Counted from the stretch's first letter, positions 1-8,978 are shown. The stretch: 43,207 nt of DNA from CAUZFZ01 sp963579025 (GCA_963579025.1 CAUZFZ010000086.1:1-43207); one strand, 5' to 3'. Notes: generated by a model not told the origin, from the letters alone. A program made the numbers and translations.

Positions 1-527
1 ACCACTCCGCGATCCTCCCGCTCAAAAATTCGCGTTCCGCCACTTCGCGACAAATCCCGCCCCGACCCCGGCGCCACCCCAGCACGCAACCCGATACAGT
101 GCTACAACCTTTTTTCGACAGCCCCCATGCCCAGGTGGAAAGCTGTCGCGACTGTCACCGCAAAGTCGATCCCTGGGGCGTCGCCTTTGAAAACTACAAC
201 GCCCTTGGACAATGGCGGGAGGGTTCCCGCGATCCTCTCGTTCACCCACCGCACCAGAATGTTACCATTGATCCTTCGACTCAATTGAAGAACGGACAGA
301 AGATCGGACATCTCGACGATCTGAAGAGCTACATCCTGACGGAAAAAAGATCACAATTCAGAAGGGCTGTGGTTCGGAAAGTTATGGCCTACAGCCTTGG
401 CCGTTACCTCGAGTTTTCCGACCGCCCAGCCGTGGATTCTATCTGTGACAGTCTCGAACAGAACAATGACGCATTCCAGACTCTGATTGAGCAGGTCGTG
501 CTGTCAGAGCCCTTCTCTACGAAGTGA
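1..527 (+). CDS. DUF1592/1588/1585-type planctomycete cytochrome protein, C-terminal fragment
   Basis: This is the 3' end of a gene that enters from the left edge; the frame is open from base 3. The readable part contains SCRDCHRKVDPWG followed by AFENYNALGQWRE, the DUF1588 segment with a CxxCH pair. It then shows a DUF1585 tail (FRRAVVRKVMAYSLGRYLEF). The same arrangement recurs in the complete paralogue at 17810-20515 (ACMSCHAKIDPWGIAFENYDAIG). Family members are large exported proteins encoded next to DUF1552 genes; their biochemical role is not established. The stop codon overlaps the alternative GTG start (524) of the DUF1552 gene, so the two are co-transcribed. The first ~90 bases translate poorly against the paralogue in this frame. 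That may be a divergent linker or an edge error and cannot be decided here. Confidence 0.85.
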   Translation, partial: HSAILPLKNSRSATSRQIPPRPRRHPSTQPDTVLQPFFDSPHAQVESCRDCHRKVDPWGVAFENYNALGQWREGSRDPLVHPPHQNVTIDPSTQLKNGQKIGHLDDLKSYILTEKRSQFRRAVVRKVMAYSLGRYLEFSDRPAVDSICDSLEQNNDAFQTLIEQVVLSEPFSTK

Positions 528-541
528 ACATAGAGCATTCC

Positions 542-1846
542 ATGAACCGGAAATCCTGGCATCTCAGTCGAAGAACCGTTTTGAAATCCACCGGCGTCTG
601 CCTCGCGCTGCCCTGGCTGGAATGCATGGCGTCCGATGCTGACGCAGCTCCGAAGAAGCGATTCTTCGGGGGATACTTCGCCTACGGCGTGCCCATGCCA
701 GCCGATGACGCTCCGGATCGAAAGGACCACGCCTGGTTCCCATTGGGAGAAGGGAAGGACTATCAGGCTCCGGCCATGCACGACAGCATCATGCCGCTGC
801 GTGAAAAAGTCACGTTCCTGTCAGGTCTCTCACATCCGTCAATGAGAAGAACTTCGGCGCATAAGGGAGCCGACTATTTTCTTACGGGAGCAAACATCCT
901 CAAGACGTACGACAAGCAGTCCATCTCCATCGATCAGCGTCTGGCCCAGTCTCTTGGAAAAGACACTCGGTTCCAGTCCCTGGTGATGTCTTCCTTCGGT
1001 GGAGTCAATCGGCCATACCGTTCATCAACACTCTCGTTCGATCGTAGCGGCCGTCCCATTCCCGCGCAGAACAATCCGGCGGAGATCTTTCGCCGCATGT
1101 TCGGAGCCGTCACCGATTCCGAGAAGAACGCGCTCGCGAGTCGCGGAAGTATTCTCGACGAAATCCTCAGCGAGGCCCGCGACCTGAATCGTCGGCTCGG
1201 CCGGGATGACAAGAAGAAAATGGACGAGTACCTGAACTCGGTTCGAGAAGTCGAGCGTCTGACGGAACGGTCCGTCCAATGGCAGAACACGCCGAAACCC
1301 AGGGTAGATCGCGCTGAGCTGAATCTCGAAGCAAACACCACGTCTCCGCGTGAGTACCTGACCGTCATGTACGATCTGCTCGCTCTGGCACTGCAGACGG
1401 ACACCACGCGCGTTGCGACTTTCCAGACCGCCTGCGAAGAAGCCGGCCCGACCGATCAGTTTCCCTCTGCGATCGGGCTGGCGCACTCTTCGCACAAGCT
1501 CTCGCACGAAAAGAAGAACTACGCAGACGTCGCCCGATACATCACCTTCCTGAACGAGATGTACGCCAGCTTCATCAAAAAGCTGGATTCCGTTCAGGAA
1601 GGCAATGGCACGTTGTTAGACAACACGCTGTGTTTTTATGGCTGTGCCACCAGCAAGACCCACCAGGCCACCAACTACCCCATCATCCTGAGTGGCGGCA
1701 GCAACATGGGCTTCAGGCACGGCCAGTTTCTCAATTACGACGAGCAGAAAGTCCCGCTGTCGAATCTGTTTGTCACCATGCTTCAGCGATTCGGCGTCGA
1801 AACCAACAGCTTCGCCGACGCGACTGGTACGCTCGATCTCGTGTGA
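542..1846 (+). CDS. DUF1552 domain protein, Tat-exported
   Basis: The protein has 434 residues from the ATG at 542. A GTG at 524 would add six residues and overlap the upstream stop codon, and is also possible. The N-terminus carries a twin-arginine motif (LSRRTVLKS) followed by a hydrophobic stretch, so export in the folded state is likely. The body matches the DUF1552 family: FGGYFAYGVPMP, HAWFPLGEGKDY, FLSGLSHPSMR, STLSFDRSGRPIPAQNNP, and the C-terminal NYPIILSGGSNMGFRHGQ and LSNLFVTMLQRFGV. The paralogue at 16319-17722 shares all of these blocks. DUF1552 genes almost always sit beside DUF1592 genes in planctomycetes, as here. The reaction is unknown; the fold has been compared with sulfatase- or phosphatase-like proteins, but I see no proven catalytic site. 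Confidence 0.9.
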   Translation: MNRKSWHLSRRTVLKSTGVCLALPWLECMASDADAAPKKRFFGGYFAYGVPMPADDAPDRKDHAWFPLGEGKDYQAPAMHDSIMPLREKVTFLSGLSHPSMRRTSAHKGADYFLTGANILKTYDKQSISIDQRLAQSLGKDTRFQSLVMSSFGGVNRPYRSSTLSFDRSGRPIPAQNNPAEIFRRMFGAVTDSEKNALASRGSILDEILSEARDLNRRLGRDDKKKMDEYLNSVREVERLTERSVQWQNTPKPRVDRAELNLEANTTSPREYLTVMYDLLALALQTDTTRVATFQTACEEAGPTDQFPSAIGLAHSSHKLSHEKKNYADVARYITFLNEMYASFIKKLDSVQEGNGTLLDNTLCFYGCATSKTHQATNYPIILSGGSNMGFRHGQFLNYDEQKVPLSNLFVTMLQRFGVETNSFADATGTLDLV

Positions 1847-2058
1847 TGTCGACCACGAATCAACCAGGTCGACCGAGGTGAATCGCAGCGACAATGCTCC
1901 GCCTGTCAGATGACGCGTTAGAGCGGTTGGTCTTTTCCGTGGCGAGGCATCCAGTTCCGGGTTGCTGGACTTTCGCAAGGCGACGCACGAAAACAAACAT
2001 CCACGCTGCAATCCGTAGCCCCGCCTTCTGTTCCCAGCTCCCATTGGAGTCCTGCCCG

Positions 2059-3927
2059 ATGACGCGTCTTGCATTCTCGATCGTTCTGTTGGGTCTTCTT
2101 GTGTTTCCCGCCGTCGAGGCAACGGCTCAGGTTCCCTCTGAACCGGGCGATTGGCCGCAATGGCGAGGACCCAACCGGGATGGCATCAGTACCGACACCG
2201 GACTATTGAAGGAATGGGCGGAAGATGGGCCGAAACTGGCCTGGCAGGTCGATTCGGTCGGGGTCGGTTACTCGTCGATCGTCGTGAAGGACGGTCGGGT
2301 CTTCACTCAGGGCGACCTGGACGGGGTTGAGCACATCATCGCGCTTGATGTGAATGATGGCCGCCTGCTGTGGGCAGTCCAGCCGGCTCCCGTGGTGTCT
2401 TTACTGAAAGACAGACTTGAGTCAGAGATGAAACGGCTCGACTCCAACGGCGACGGCACGGTGTCGGAAATCGAAGCGCTTACCCGATTCGGCTGGAAAT
2501 GGAATGACTACGACAGGCCCGCGCCCGACAATGCTCCGACCAGCGAAGAACTCGCTGCCATCGCCGCAAGACGCTCGGCAATTCTGCTGAAGCAAATCGA
2601 CGAGGACGGTGATGGGACTTTGTCTTACGAAGAAGCCGGGCGACTGCTGCGGAATGACTGGCAGCGGATTGACCGTGCCGACAAAGACGCCGATGTCGAT
2701 GCGCTCGCGGAACAGCGAACGGCCACCTACCTGAATGCGCTCGACAAGGACGAGGACGGCAGCATTACCCGGGAAGAATCCCGCGGCAGTTGGGTCGACC
2801 GACAGTTCGGACGATTCGACGTGCGCGATCCGGATACGAACCGCGGAGACAACATTCTCACTGCCGAGGAACTCAAAGCCGGTCTGGCGAAACACGAAGC
2901 CGGCAAGGACGGAGCAGTCTCGAACGAGGAGTTGCGACTTTTCTATGTGGCAACAAAAGCCAGCGGCGACGGCGTGTTGATCGCGAAGGAACTACTCAAA
3001 GCGATTGGTGGCTACCGCAATGGAATGGGCAACGGACCGCGTGGGACACCGACGGTCGACGGCAATCGAATTTACGCGGAAGGTGGCAACGGCGACCTGG
3101 TCTGCCTGGATACGGAATCCGGAGAGACGCTCTGGCACGTCAACCTGAGTGCGGAATTCGGAGGTGGCCGGCCGGGCTGGGGTTACTCCGAGTCGCCTCT
3201 GATCGCTGGTGATCTTGTCATTGTCACTCCCGGTGGAAAAGGCGGTACGCTGCTGGCACTCAATAAAGAGAATGGCGATTTGGCCTGGCGAAGTTCCGAG
3301 TCCAGCGAGGGGGCTCACTATTCCTCGCCGACGCTGGCGAACATCAACGGCGTGCAGCAGGTGGTTCAGTTCGCACGACAGAGTGTCTTCGGTGTGGCAC
3401 TGGCTGACGGCACACCACTGTGGAAGTACACGGCTCCAGCCAACGGCACTGCCAACTGCTGCTCGCCAATCATCGATGGCAATCTGGTCTACGCGTCCAG
3501 TGGCTACGGCGTCGGTGGCGGACTGGCAAAGGTGACACTTAACGGCACCATTCAGGTGGCTGAAGAGGTCTACTTCGGTAAGAAACTGGCCTGCCATCAC
3601 GGCGGCATCGTCAAGGTTGGCGACTACATGTACTCGTGCAGCAGCGGCACGGTGATCTGCATGGAATTTGCCACAGGCGACATCAAGTGGCAGGCGCGAG
3701 GCGCCGGCAAAGGATCGTTGTGCTACGCCGATGGCATGCTCTACATGCTGGGCGAAGGGCACAACGTGGCCCTGGCCGAGGCCACTCCCGACGGCTACAA
3801 CGAAGCTGGCCGATTCAAGATCGAAAGTCACGGTCGACCCGCCTGGGCACACCCGATCGTAGCGGGTGGAAAGCTCTACATTCGCGATCAGGAATCGCTG
3901 AGCGTTTACGACGTGTCAGCGAAATAA
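2059..3927 (+). CDS. secreted PQQ-type beta-propeller protein with inserted EF-hands
   Basis: The start was set at ATG 2059 because a clear Sec signal peptide follows (MTRLAFSIVLLGLLVFPAVEATA); the frame is open further upstream but without protein-like sequence. The protein has 622 residues. It begins with DWPQWRGPNRDGIS, the usual opening of planctomycete PQQ-like propellers. One blade ends near residue 108 (ALDVNDGRLLWAV). An EF-hand block then follows, with canonical loops at about 128-139 (DSNGDGTVSEIE), 181-192 (DEDGDGTLSYEE) and 229-240 (DKDEDGSITREE), plus degenerate loops near 257-271 and 283-291. The propeller resumes near residue 335 (CLDTESGETLWHVNL) and runs to the end. Likely a periplasmic calcium-binding propeller. 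No PQQ-dehydrogenase catalytic residues are evident, so enzyme activity is not claimed. Confidence 0.88.
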   Translation: MTRLAFSIVLLGLLVFPAVEATAQVPSEPGDWPQWRGPNRDGISTDTGLLKEWAEDGPKLAWQVDSVGVGYSSIVVKDGRVFTQGDLDGVEHIIALDVNDGRLLWAVQPAPVVSLLKDRLESEMKRLDSNGDGTVSEIEALTRFGWKWNDYDRPAPDNAPTSEELAAIAARRSAILLKQIDEDGDGTLSYEEAGRLLRNDWQRIDRADKDADVDALAEQRTATYLNALDKDEDGSITREESRGSWVDRQFGRFDVRDPDTNRGDNILTAEELKAGLAKHEAGKDGAVSNEELRLFYVATKASGDGVLIAKELLKAIGGYRNGMGNGPRGTPTVDGNRIYAEGGNGDLVCLDTESGETLWHVNLSAEFGGGRPGWGYSESPLIAGDLVIVTPGGKGGTLLALNKENGDLAWRSSESSEGAHYSSPTLANINGVQQVVQFARQSVFGVALADGTPLWKYTAPANGTANCCSPIIDGNLVYASSGYGVGGGLAKVTLNGTIQVAEEVYFGKKLACHHGGIVKVGDYMYSCSSGTVICMEFATGDIKWQARGAGKGSLCYADGMLYMLGEGHNVALAEATPDGYNEAGRFKIESHGRPAWAHPIVAGGKLYIRDQESLSVYDVSAK

Positions 3928-3954
3928 CGTCCAACCCCGCAAACAAAGACGGAT

Positions 3955-4006
3955 GCCCGACTCTACTGCGACAGTACCGGGCTTTCTTCCTGCGCCAGAG
4001 TCGGGC
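3955..4006 (+). terminator. inverted repeat after the propeller gene
   Basis: A perfect 10-bp inverted repeat (GCCCGACTCT at 3955-3964, AGAGTCGGGC at 3997-4006) encloses a 32-base loop, 28 bases past the stop codon of the propeller gene. No T tract follows, so an intrinsic terminator is possible but unproven. Confidence 0.35.
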
Positions 4007-4116
4007 GGGCAATACTCACTTCACGCGTGGAAACCATGGTCCGTTTCATCTCACCGCGACGGCACGGTCCGATGTGAGACGGACCGCCTTTAATCTGTGT
4101 GACAGGCGAACGCAGC

Positions 4117-5070
4117 ATGAGATTTCGAACACTCGGACGCACTGGACTGGAAGTTTCGCTGGTTGGGCTGGGCACCGGCGGACCGAGCCGGATCGGGCAA
4201 TGGACACACAGTGACGAGGCGACGTCGCATCGCGTCATTCATCGAGGCCTCGATCTCGGTATCAATCTGATCGATACCGCGGCCGACTACAGTGACAGCG
4301 AGCTGATCCTTGGACGTGCGCTCAAGGACGTGTCACGCAGCCGGTATCTGGTCGCAACGAAATTCAACCCGGACCCGGGCGAGAACAACGAGATCATCAC
4401 GCCGCAGTCGCTGATTGAGTCGTGTGAACGCAGCCTGAAACGTCTGCAGGTTGAGACGATTGACGTCTATCAGTTTCACGGACTCGTCCCGTCCAACTAT
4501 CGCAGCGCTGTCGATCGGCTCTATCCGACAATTGAGAGATTACGCGAAGCTGGCAAAATCCGATTTGTCGGTGTGACGGAGTACTTCTTCCACGACGCGG
4601 ATCACCAGATGCTCAGTGCCGCTCTGGAAGAAGACATCTGGGACACGATCATGGTCAAGTACGGGATTCTGAATACCTCTGCGGAGAAAGAGATCCTGCC
4701 ACGCGCGAAGCAGAAGAATGTTGGCGTGTTCAACATGTCCGCTGTGCGCGTCAAATTGACTCGGCCAGAAGAACTGTCCCGCACAATCTCACAATGGAAG
4801 CAAGGTGGGCTGATTGCTGCAGACGCCATTCCGGATCAAGGTCCACTCGATTTCCTGGTTCACGACGACGTCGAGTCTGTCGTCCAGGCGGGTTACAAAT
4901 TTGGGATTGGCCACGACGCCGTGTCGTCGCTGTTGATTGGAACCGGGAGCGAGGAGCACCTGTCAGAAAACGTCGAAACGATCCTCGGCTCTCCATTGCC
5001 GGCCGCGGATACTGCGAAAATCCGCCGCATCTTCGGCGACATCGTCGAGTCCGAAGGCGACACAGGGTGA
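4117..5070 (+). CDS. aldo/keto reductase family protein
   Basis: The protein has 317 residues from ATG 4117 (an in-frame GTG at 4099 would add six). It opens with MRFRTLGRTGLEVSLVGLG, the typical AKR start. The AKR catalytic tetrad can be placed: D53 and Y58 in IDTAADYSDSE, K82 in VATKFNP, H121 in VYQFHG. The C-terminal cofactor region (SSLLIGTGSEEHLSENVE) matches AKRs that use NAD(P)H. Planctomycetes often have AKRs of this subgroup near Gfo/Idh/MocA enzymes and esterases acting on sugars, which fits the neighbourhood, but the substrate cannot be read from the sequence. It is convergent with the esterase gene that follows. Confidence 0.9.
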   Translation: MRFRTLGRTGLEVSLVGLGTGGPSRIGQWTHSDEATSHRVIHRGLDLGINLIDTAADYSDSELILGRALKDVSRSRYLVATKFNPDPGENNEIITPQSLIESCERSLKRLQVETIDVYQFHGLVPSNYRSAVDRLYPTIERLREAGKIRFVGVTEYFFHDADHQMLSAALEEDIWDTIMVKYGILNTSAEKEILPRAKQKNVGVFNMSAVRVKLTRPEELSRTISQWKQGGLIAADAIPDQGPLDFLVHDDVESVVQAGYKFGIGHDAVSSLLIGTGSEEHLSENVETILGSPLPAADTAKIRRIFGDIVESEGDTG

Positions 5071-5095
5071 TCAGTGTGTTCCCGACCCCGAACGA

Positions 5096-5114
5096 GCACA
5101 CAAGCTCCGTGTGC
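5096..5114. terminator. short hairpin between convergent genes
   Basis: GCACAC (5096-5101) and GTGTGC (5109-5114) form a 6-bp stem with a 7-base loop in the 82-bp gap between the convergent aldo/keto reductase and esterase genes. It could serve either strand. There is no T tract, so confidence is low. Confidence 0.25.
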
Positions 5115-5152
5115 CAACCAGCAGGTGAGTTCTTAGGTCACGCGAGGTCGAG

Positions 5153-6592
5153 TCACTGGCGGTCCGTACGGAAGGAACTTGCCGGCAGGCCGGTCTTGTT
5201 CGTCAGGTTCGGCATGGCGTCGTTCGAGAAGGCGTATCTGACCGCTTCCGGATTGGGCACTTTGTCGGCCGAAACGACAACCTCATCACCGTCGACCGTC
5301 GCGGTCGCCGGGTGAAAGATGTTGTCGCTGCCGGCGATTTCAAAGTGGCTGGGGCCTTTATCGTCGCGCGTTGCCAGTCCGCCCGTGGCATGATGAAAGC
5401 TCAAGCGAGCCTTGCCGTCCTCAAAGTGAATCTCATTGTAAATCGGCCCCGAATAGACGACGTCACGACCGTAGTCTTTTGCCAGTGCCCACAGCGCGAG
5501 GCGACGGCCAACCTCCTGTTTGTTCTTCGGATGGATGTCGGTCAGGTTGCCGATGTCCATCGTGACGGCCATGCCCGTGTTCTTGAGCGACAGAGTGTCG
5601 AACTGTGCTTCGCGAAGGAATGCCGAGTTCTGCCCGCGATAATTGAACGGCGAAATCTGTACGTAGTAAAAAGGAAATTCATACCCGAATGCAGATCGCC
5701 ACTCAGTGATCATTGTTGAAAATAGCTGGCGATACTTGTTGGCTCGCCCGGCGTTGCCTTCGCCTTGGTACCACACGACGCCTCGGATGCGGAACTTTCG
5801 CAGCGGATGGATCATCCCGTTGTAAAGTCGCGTGGGAACTTTCTGATCGGGCTTCTGAGGCAGGCTCGCTGCCTGTTCGAGTTCTTTCTGATAGTCCAGC
5901 TTCTTCAGCCCGACAGCGGGAGTCCAAGCTTCGGCCGGAGTGCCGCCCCACGACGAGTCGATGATTCCGATCGGCACTTCCAACTCCCGGTGAAGTTCCC
6001 GAGCGAAGAAGTAGGCGGTCGAAGCAAACGTCGGGACCGTCTTCGGAGTGCAGGCCGACCACGCACACGTCGCCGGAGGAATACCGTACATCGTGATGCC
6101 CGATTCAACGTCCTCCAACGGCTCTTGGCTGCTGAAGTTTCCCGCCTGAAACAAACGAATTTGCGGGTTGTTGGCGGCCGAGACCTCCTGCTCGGAGTCC
6201 TTGATTCCCGTGTACGCTCCCGAAACTTTCACCAACGGCATTTCCATGTTCGACTGGCCGGAACCGATCCACACTTCGCCGAACAAAATGTCGTCGAGTG
6301 TAATGCGGTTGCCAGCGGAAATGCTGATGGTGTGCGGGCCACCGGCTTTTCCCGTCCGGAGTGCGACCTGCCACTTGCCGTCTGCATCTGTCTTGACCGA
6401 CGCCACGGTGTCGATCCAGTCGCACACCACGGCGACGTTTTCTCCAGGCTCTGCCCAGCCCCAGACCGTCACTTCGGACTCCCGCTGCAACACCATGTGC
6501 GATCCGAGAATCTTTGGCAGGCGGACACTTGCAAAACCGGGAGTCGCAGGAGTCGTAAGAAGAAGCAGGGCCAGGAAAACATATCTTGTCAT
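5153..6592 (-). CDS. sialate O-acetylesterase (SASA/SGNH family), secreted
   Basis: The start was placed at ATG 6592, giving 479 residues with a signal peptide (MTRYVFLALLLLTTPATPGFA). The open frame runs 41 codons further upstream without recognisable sequence. The SGNH-type active site is visible: GSGQSNMEMPL with the nucleophile S114, the GEGNAGR block near residue 277, and TDIHPKNKQEVG with D352 and H354 completing the dyad. The N-terminal ~100 residues (LPKILGSHMVLQRE, VWGWAEPGE) are the beta-rich domain found in planctomycete members. The enzyme is expected to remove acetyl groups from sialic acids or other acetylated polysaccharide sugars in the periplasm. It is convergent with the aldo/keto reductase. 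The palindromic element at 6722-6874 lies in its upstream region. Confidence 0.9.
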   Translation of the reverse strand: MTRYVFLALLLLTTPATPGFASVRLPKILGSHMVLQRESEVTVWGWAEPGENVAVVCDWIDTVASVKTDADGKWQVALRTGKAGGPHTISISAGNRITLDDILFGEVWIGSGQSNMEMPLVKVSGAYTGIKDSEQEVSAANNPQIRLFQAGNFSSQEPLEDVESGITMYGIPPATCAWSACTPKTVPTFASTAYFFARELHRELEVPIGIIDSSWGGTPAEAWTPAVGLKKLDYQKELEQAASLPQKPDQKVPTRLYNGMIHPLRKFRIRGVVWYQGEGNAGRANKYRQLFSTMITEWRSAFGYEFPFYYVQISPFNYRGQNSAFLREAQFDTLSLKNTGMAVTMDIGNLTDIHPKNKQEVGRRLALWALAKDYGRDVVYSGPIYNEIHFEDGKARLSFHHATGGLATRDDKGPSHFEIAGSDNIFHPATATVDGDEVVVSADKVPNPEAVRYAFSNDAMPNLTNKTGLPASSFRTDRQ

Positions 6593-6721
6593 TGCGGTGT
6601 CTCTCGTATGAGTGTGACCAGGGCCAGGCTGGGCCGATTCTATCGGCCGCATCCTGTCAACGTGAGCGTTGTCCACTGCCGGCCCGTGGAGGAATTCTTC
6701 GGTCGGTATTGTCAACGGGTG

Positions 6722-6874
6722 ACGCCGTTAAGTGTTTTCACGCCCTCGTTCCCGGGCTCTGCCCGAGAACGCAACGATTTCGAGGCTCTGCCTCGCAGCG
6801 ATAAACGTGTGGCGGAGCCTCACTTGGCAGTGCGTTCCAAGGCAGAGCCTTGGAACGAGAATACTTAACGGCGT
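6722..6874. repeat. MITE-like palindromic element with nested hairpins
   Basis: This 153-bp non-coding element is bounded by 18-bp inverted repeats matching at 16 of 18 positions (ACGCCGTTAAGTGTTTTC at 6722-6739; reverse complement of ACGCCGTTAAGTATTCTC at 6857-6874). Inside are three further palindromes: 6747-6771 (CGTTC-CGGGC-TCT-GCCCG-GAACG), 6782-6794 (GAGGC-TCT-GCCTC) and 6833-6857 (CGTTCCAAGGC-AGA-GCCTTGGAACG). It lies between the esterase start and the 3' end of the disrupted oxidoreductase. Related palindromic motifs are familiar from planctomycete genomes; whether this exact element is repeated elsewhere needs a genome search. A clear target duplication is not visible. Confidence 0.7.
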
Positions 6875-6913
6875 TGCGCTGTGGGGCGAGACGGCAAGTC
6901 CGCGTGGGCACGA

Positions 6914-7067
6914 TTAGGACGCCAGTTCGACGACATCACCGGACCTGGCTGACAACAGAACGGCGTCGCAGACACGTTGATTTGCCAGTGAAATCTCTGG
7001 CCAGTAAGGATCGATGGTCCCGCTGCGAACGATCTCGCAAAAGCGATTCACCATACACTGTTCCTGG
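6914..7067 (-). pseudogene. Gfo/Idh/MocA oxidoreductase, 3' fragment (cut by IS)
   Basis: This is the C-terminal part of the oxidoreductase whose 5' part lies at 8979-9894. It reads VNRFCEIVRSGTIDPYWPEI and LANQRVCDAVLLSARSGD on the minus strand, the usual C-terminal helix region of Gfo/Idh/MocA enzymes, and stops at 6914. The IS element at 7068-8978 separates it from the rest. Removing the element plus one copy of the 5-bp duplication joins the two parts exactly in frame (916 + 149 bases = 355 codons). The fragment has no natural start of its own and is probably not translated as a useful product. Confidence 0.85.
7063..7067. repeat. target-site duplication, left copy (CCTGG)
   Basis: CCTGG here and at 8979-8983 flank the insertion sequence. 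Only one copy is needed to rebuild the uninterrupted oxidoreductase gene, as expected of a duplication made on insertion. A length of 4-5 bp is possible because G residues run into the IS end. Confidence 0.75.
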
Positions 7068-8978
7068 GGGACTATTGAAGTATTCCACCCATCCGACCTG
7101 GATATCAAGCCGGGGTCGCGCTATCCTGGGGCTGGACGTGGGAATTGGTGCGGAATTCAGGGAGGGGACGCGATGGCGACGACGGATCGGTGGGCGCAGC
7201 CACAAATTGTCAGGGAGCAAATCACGCTCTTTCAACCCACGCTCGATGACATGATTCCGCAGGATCATGAGGTTCGCCTGCTGGATGAAACGCTGCGGAC
7301 GCTCGACTGGTCCGCGTGGGAAGCCAGCTACAAACGCGGCGGGGCCGGGCAGCCGCCCATTCATCCCCGAGTCCTCGCCGGTATCTGGCTCTACGCCATG
7401 ATGAGACGCATTCGCACCAGCCGGCCGCTCGAATACGCCTGCCGCCACAATGTCGATTTCATGTGGCTCGCTGAGGGACGCACTCCCGATCACACCACGC
7501 TGGCCACATTCTTCTCGAAGAATCGGGAGCCGCTCAAAGACCTCTTTAAGCAGGTCTGCCGCATGGCTCTGACAATGGGCATGGTGCGGCTCGGTGAGGT
7601 CGGCTTCGATGCCACGCGTGTCAAAGCGGCGAACAGTCGGTACGCGACGCTCACCACGCCGTCGATCGAGAAGAAGCTGGCGGCCATCGACGCGCAGATC
7701 GAAGCGATCGCCGCCGCCACGGCCACGGCTCTGGAAGACGCGGCCACTGCGGGAGCTGGTGGCGGAACCGAGTTGCCGGAGGGACTCAAGTCGCTGGAAG
7801 ACCGGCGGAACAAGCTCGCCGAACTGGCCGAGGTTGCCCGTGCGCGAGACGAGGAACGTCGCCAGGCCGGCACCGATCCGAAGAAGAAGCCGGCTCAGGT
7901 GCCGACCACGGATCCCCAGAGCAAGGTCATGCCCAATAAGGAAGGCGGGTTCGCTCCGAACTACACACCGACGGCTCTGACCGACGGCGCGAGCGGCATC
8001 ATTCTGGACAGCAACGTGCTGGATGAGATCAACGAATCGGGTGAGGCGTTGCCGGCGGTCGATCGCCAGACCGAGTTGTGCGGCGAGGCTCCGGAGAACT
8101 TTCTGTCCGATGGCGGGAACGCGTCGGGGGCGATTCTGGCGGGACTGGAAGAGCGTGGCATCAACGCCGTCGTCCCGGTGAAATCGACGGAGCCCGCCGC
8201 GGACAGTCCGGTACTGCGGGACGACCTGACGCAGCCGGTGCCTGAGGACCAGTGGGAGCAACTGGCCCGGAACCCCCAGGGCCAGCTCGACAAATCGAAC
8301 TTCGTGTACGACGCCGAACAGGACGTCTATCACTGTCCGGGCGGTCGCGAGTTGTCGTACGAAAGTCGCGAGACCCGGAACGGTGTGGAGCTGCAGCGTT
8401 ACCACAGCCTGAACTGCGACGGGTGTCCGCTGGTGGCGTTGTGTCTCCAGAAGAAGGACGGTGAGCCGGCGACGGGCGATGACGGTCGGGTGCGGACCAT
8501 TCGCCGCGACGCTCATGCGGAGGTGCGAGAGCGTGCGGCTCAGCGGATGGCGACGCCGGAATCTCAGGCTCAGTACGCGCGTCGTTCTCCGATTGCAGAG
8601 ACACCGTTTGCGTGGTTGAAGAGCGTGCTGGGCCTGCGTCAGTTCCGGCATGTGGGACTGGAGAAGGTCGAGACGGAATGGCGTTGGGCGTGCCTGACGT
8701 TGAACCTGAAAAAGATCCTGTCGGTGCTGTCGCGGCTGCGTCGTTTGGCGCTGGAAGCGTTGTCCGAAGCGGCTCTTGAGGCCTGAGGGGACGTGCGCGG
8801 CGGCGTCAATCGGGCTCACTCGCATCCCGAGTCGGATACATCGGCCCGCGGCGCGCCACCGCCCGTCTCGGTCCCGATTTTCCACCAGCGCTCTGGCCCT
8901 TCCCGTGCGAGCCCCACCGTTGCAGAATTCCGGTCCCTGATTCACGCCTCATCCTCAGCCCTGATACTTCAACAGCCC
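7068..8978 (+). mobile_element. IS1182-like insertion sequence inside an oxidoreductase gene
   Basis: This 1911-bp element has a single transposase gene on the plus strand. The ends are imperfect inverted repeats: GGGACTATTGAAGTAT on the left, and GGGCTGTTGAAGTAT on the right read on the minus strand. The right end carries about 190 non-coding bases and the left about 105. The flanking CCTGG duplication and the exact in-frame join of the host gene fix the boundaries to within one or two bases. The transposase looks intact and the terminal repeats are well conserved, so the insertion is probably recent. Family assignment rests on the transposase architecture. Confidence 0.9.
7173..8786 (+). 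CDS. IS1182-family transposase
   Basis: The protein has 537 residues from ATG 7173, preceded by a strong GGGAGGGG ribosome binding site. An upstream start at 7014 would lie outside the element and is rejected. The N-terminal domain is of the DUF772 type (HPRVLAGIWLYAMMRR, RTPDHTTLATF). DDE catalytic candidates are D146 in VGFDATRVKAANSRY, D313 in FLSDGGNAS, and E476 in RRSPIAETPFAWLKS. A charged Ala/Glu-rich segment lies between the first two, and a Cys-containing knuckle (CDGCPLVALC) near residue 415 is typical of the family. The gene is complete without frameshifts, so the element may be active. Codon usage is GC-richer than most neighbours. Confidence 0.93.
   Translation: MATTDRWAQPQIVREQITLFQPTLDDMIPQDHEVRLLDETLRTLDWSAWEASYKRGGAGQPPIHPRVLAGIWLYAMMRRIRTSRPLEYACRHNVDFMWLAEGRTPDHTTLATFFSKNREPLKDLFKQVCRMALTMGMVRLGEVGFDATRVKAANSRYATLTTPSIEKKLAAIDAQIEAIAAATATALEDAATAGAGGGTELPEGLKSLEDRRNKLAELAEVARARDEERRQAGTDPKKKPAQVPTTDPQSKVMPNKEGGFAPNYTPTALTDGASGIILDSNVLDEINESGEALPAVDRQTELCGEAPENFLSDGGNASGAILAGLEERGINAVVPVKSTEPAADSPVLRDDLTQPVPEDQWEQLARNPQGQLDKSNFVYDAEQDVYHCPGGRELSYESRETRNGVELQRYHSLNCDGCPLVALCLQKKDGEPATGDDGRVRTIRRDAHAEVRERAAQRMATPESQAQYARRSPIAETPFAWLKSVLGLRQFRHVGLEKVETEWRWACLTLNLKKILSVLSRLRRLALEALSEAALEA

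Noticed and set aside
6936..8945. A 669-codon open frame antisense to the transposase
   Set aside because: It mirrors the high-GC coding frame of the transposase, crosses the IS boundary into the oxidoreductase fragment and has an Arg-rich, non-protein-like composition.
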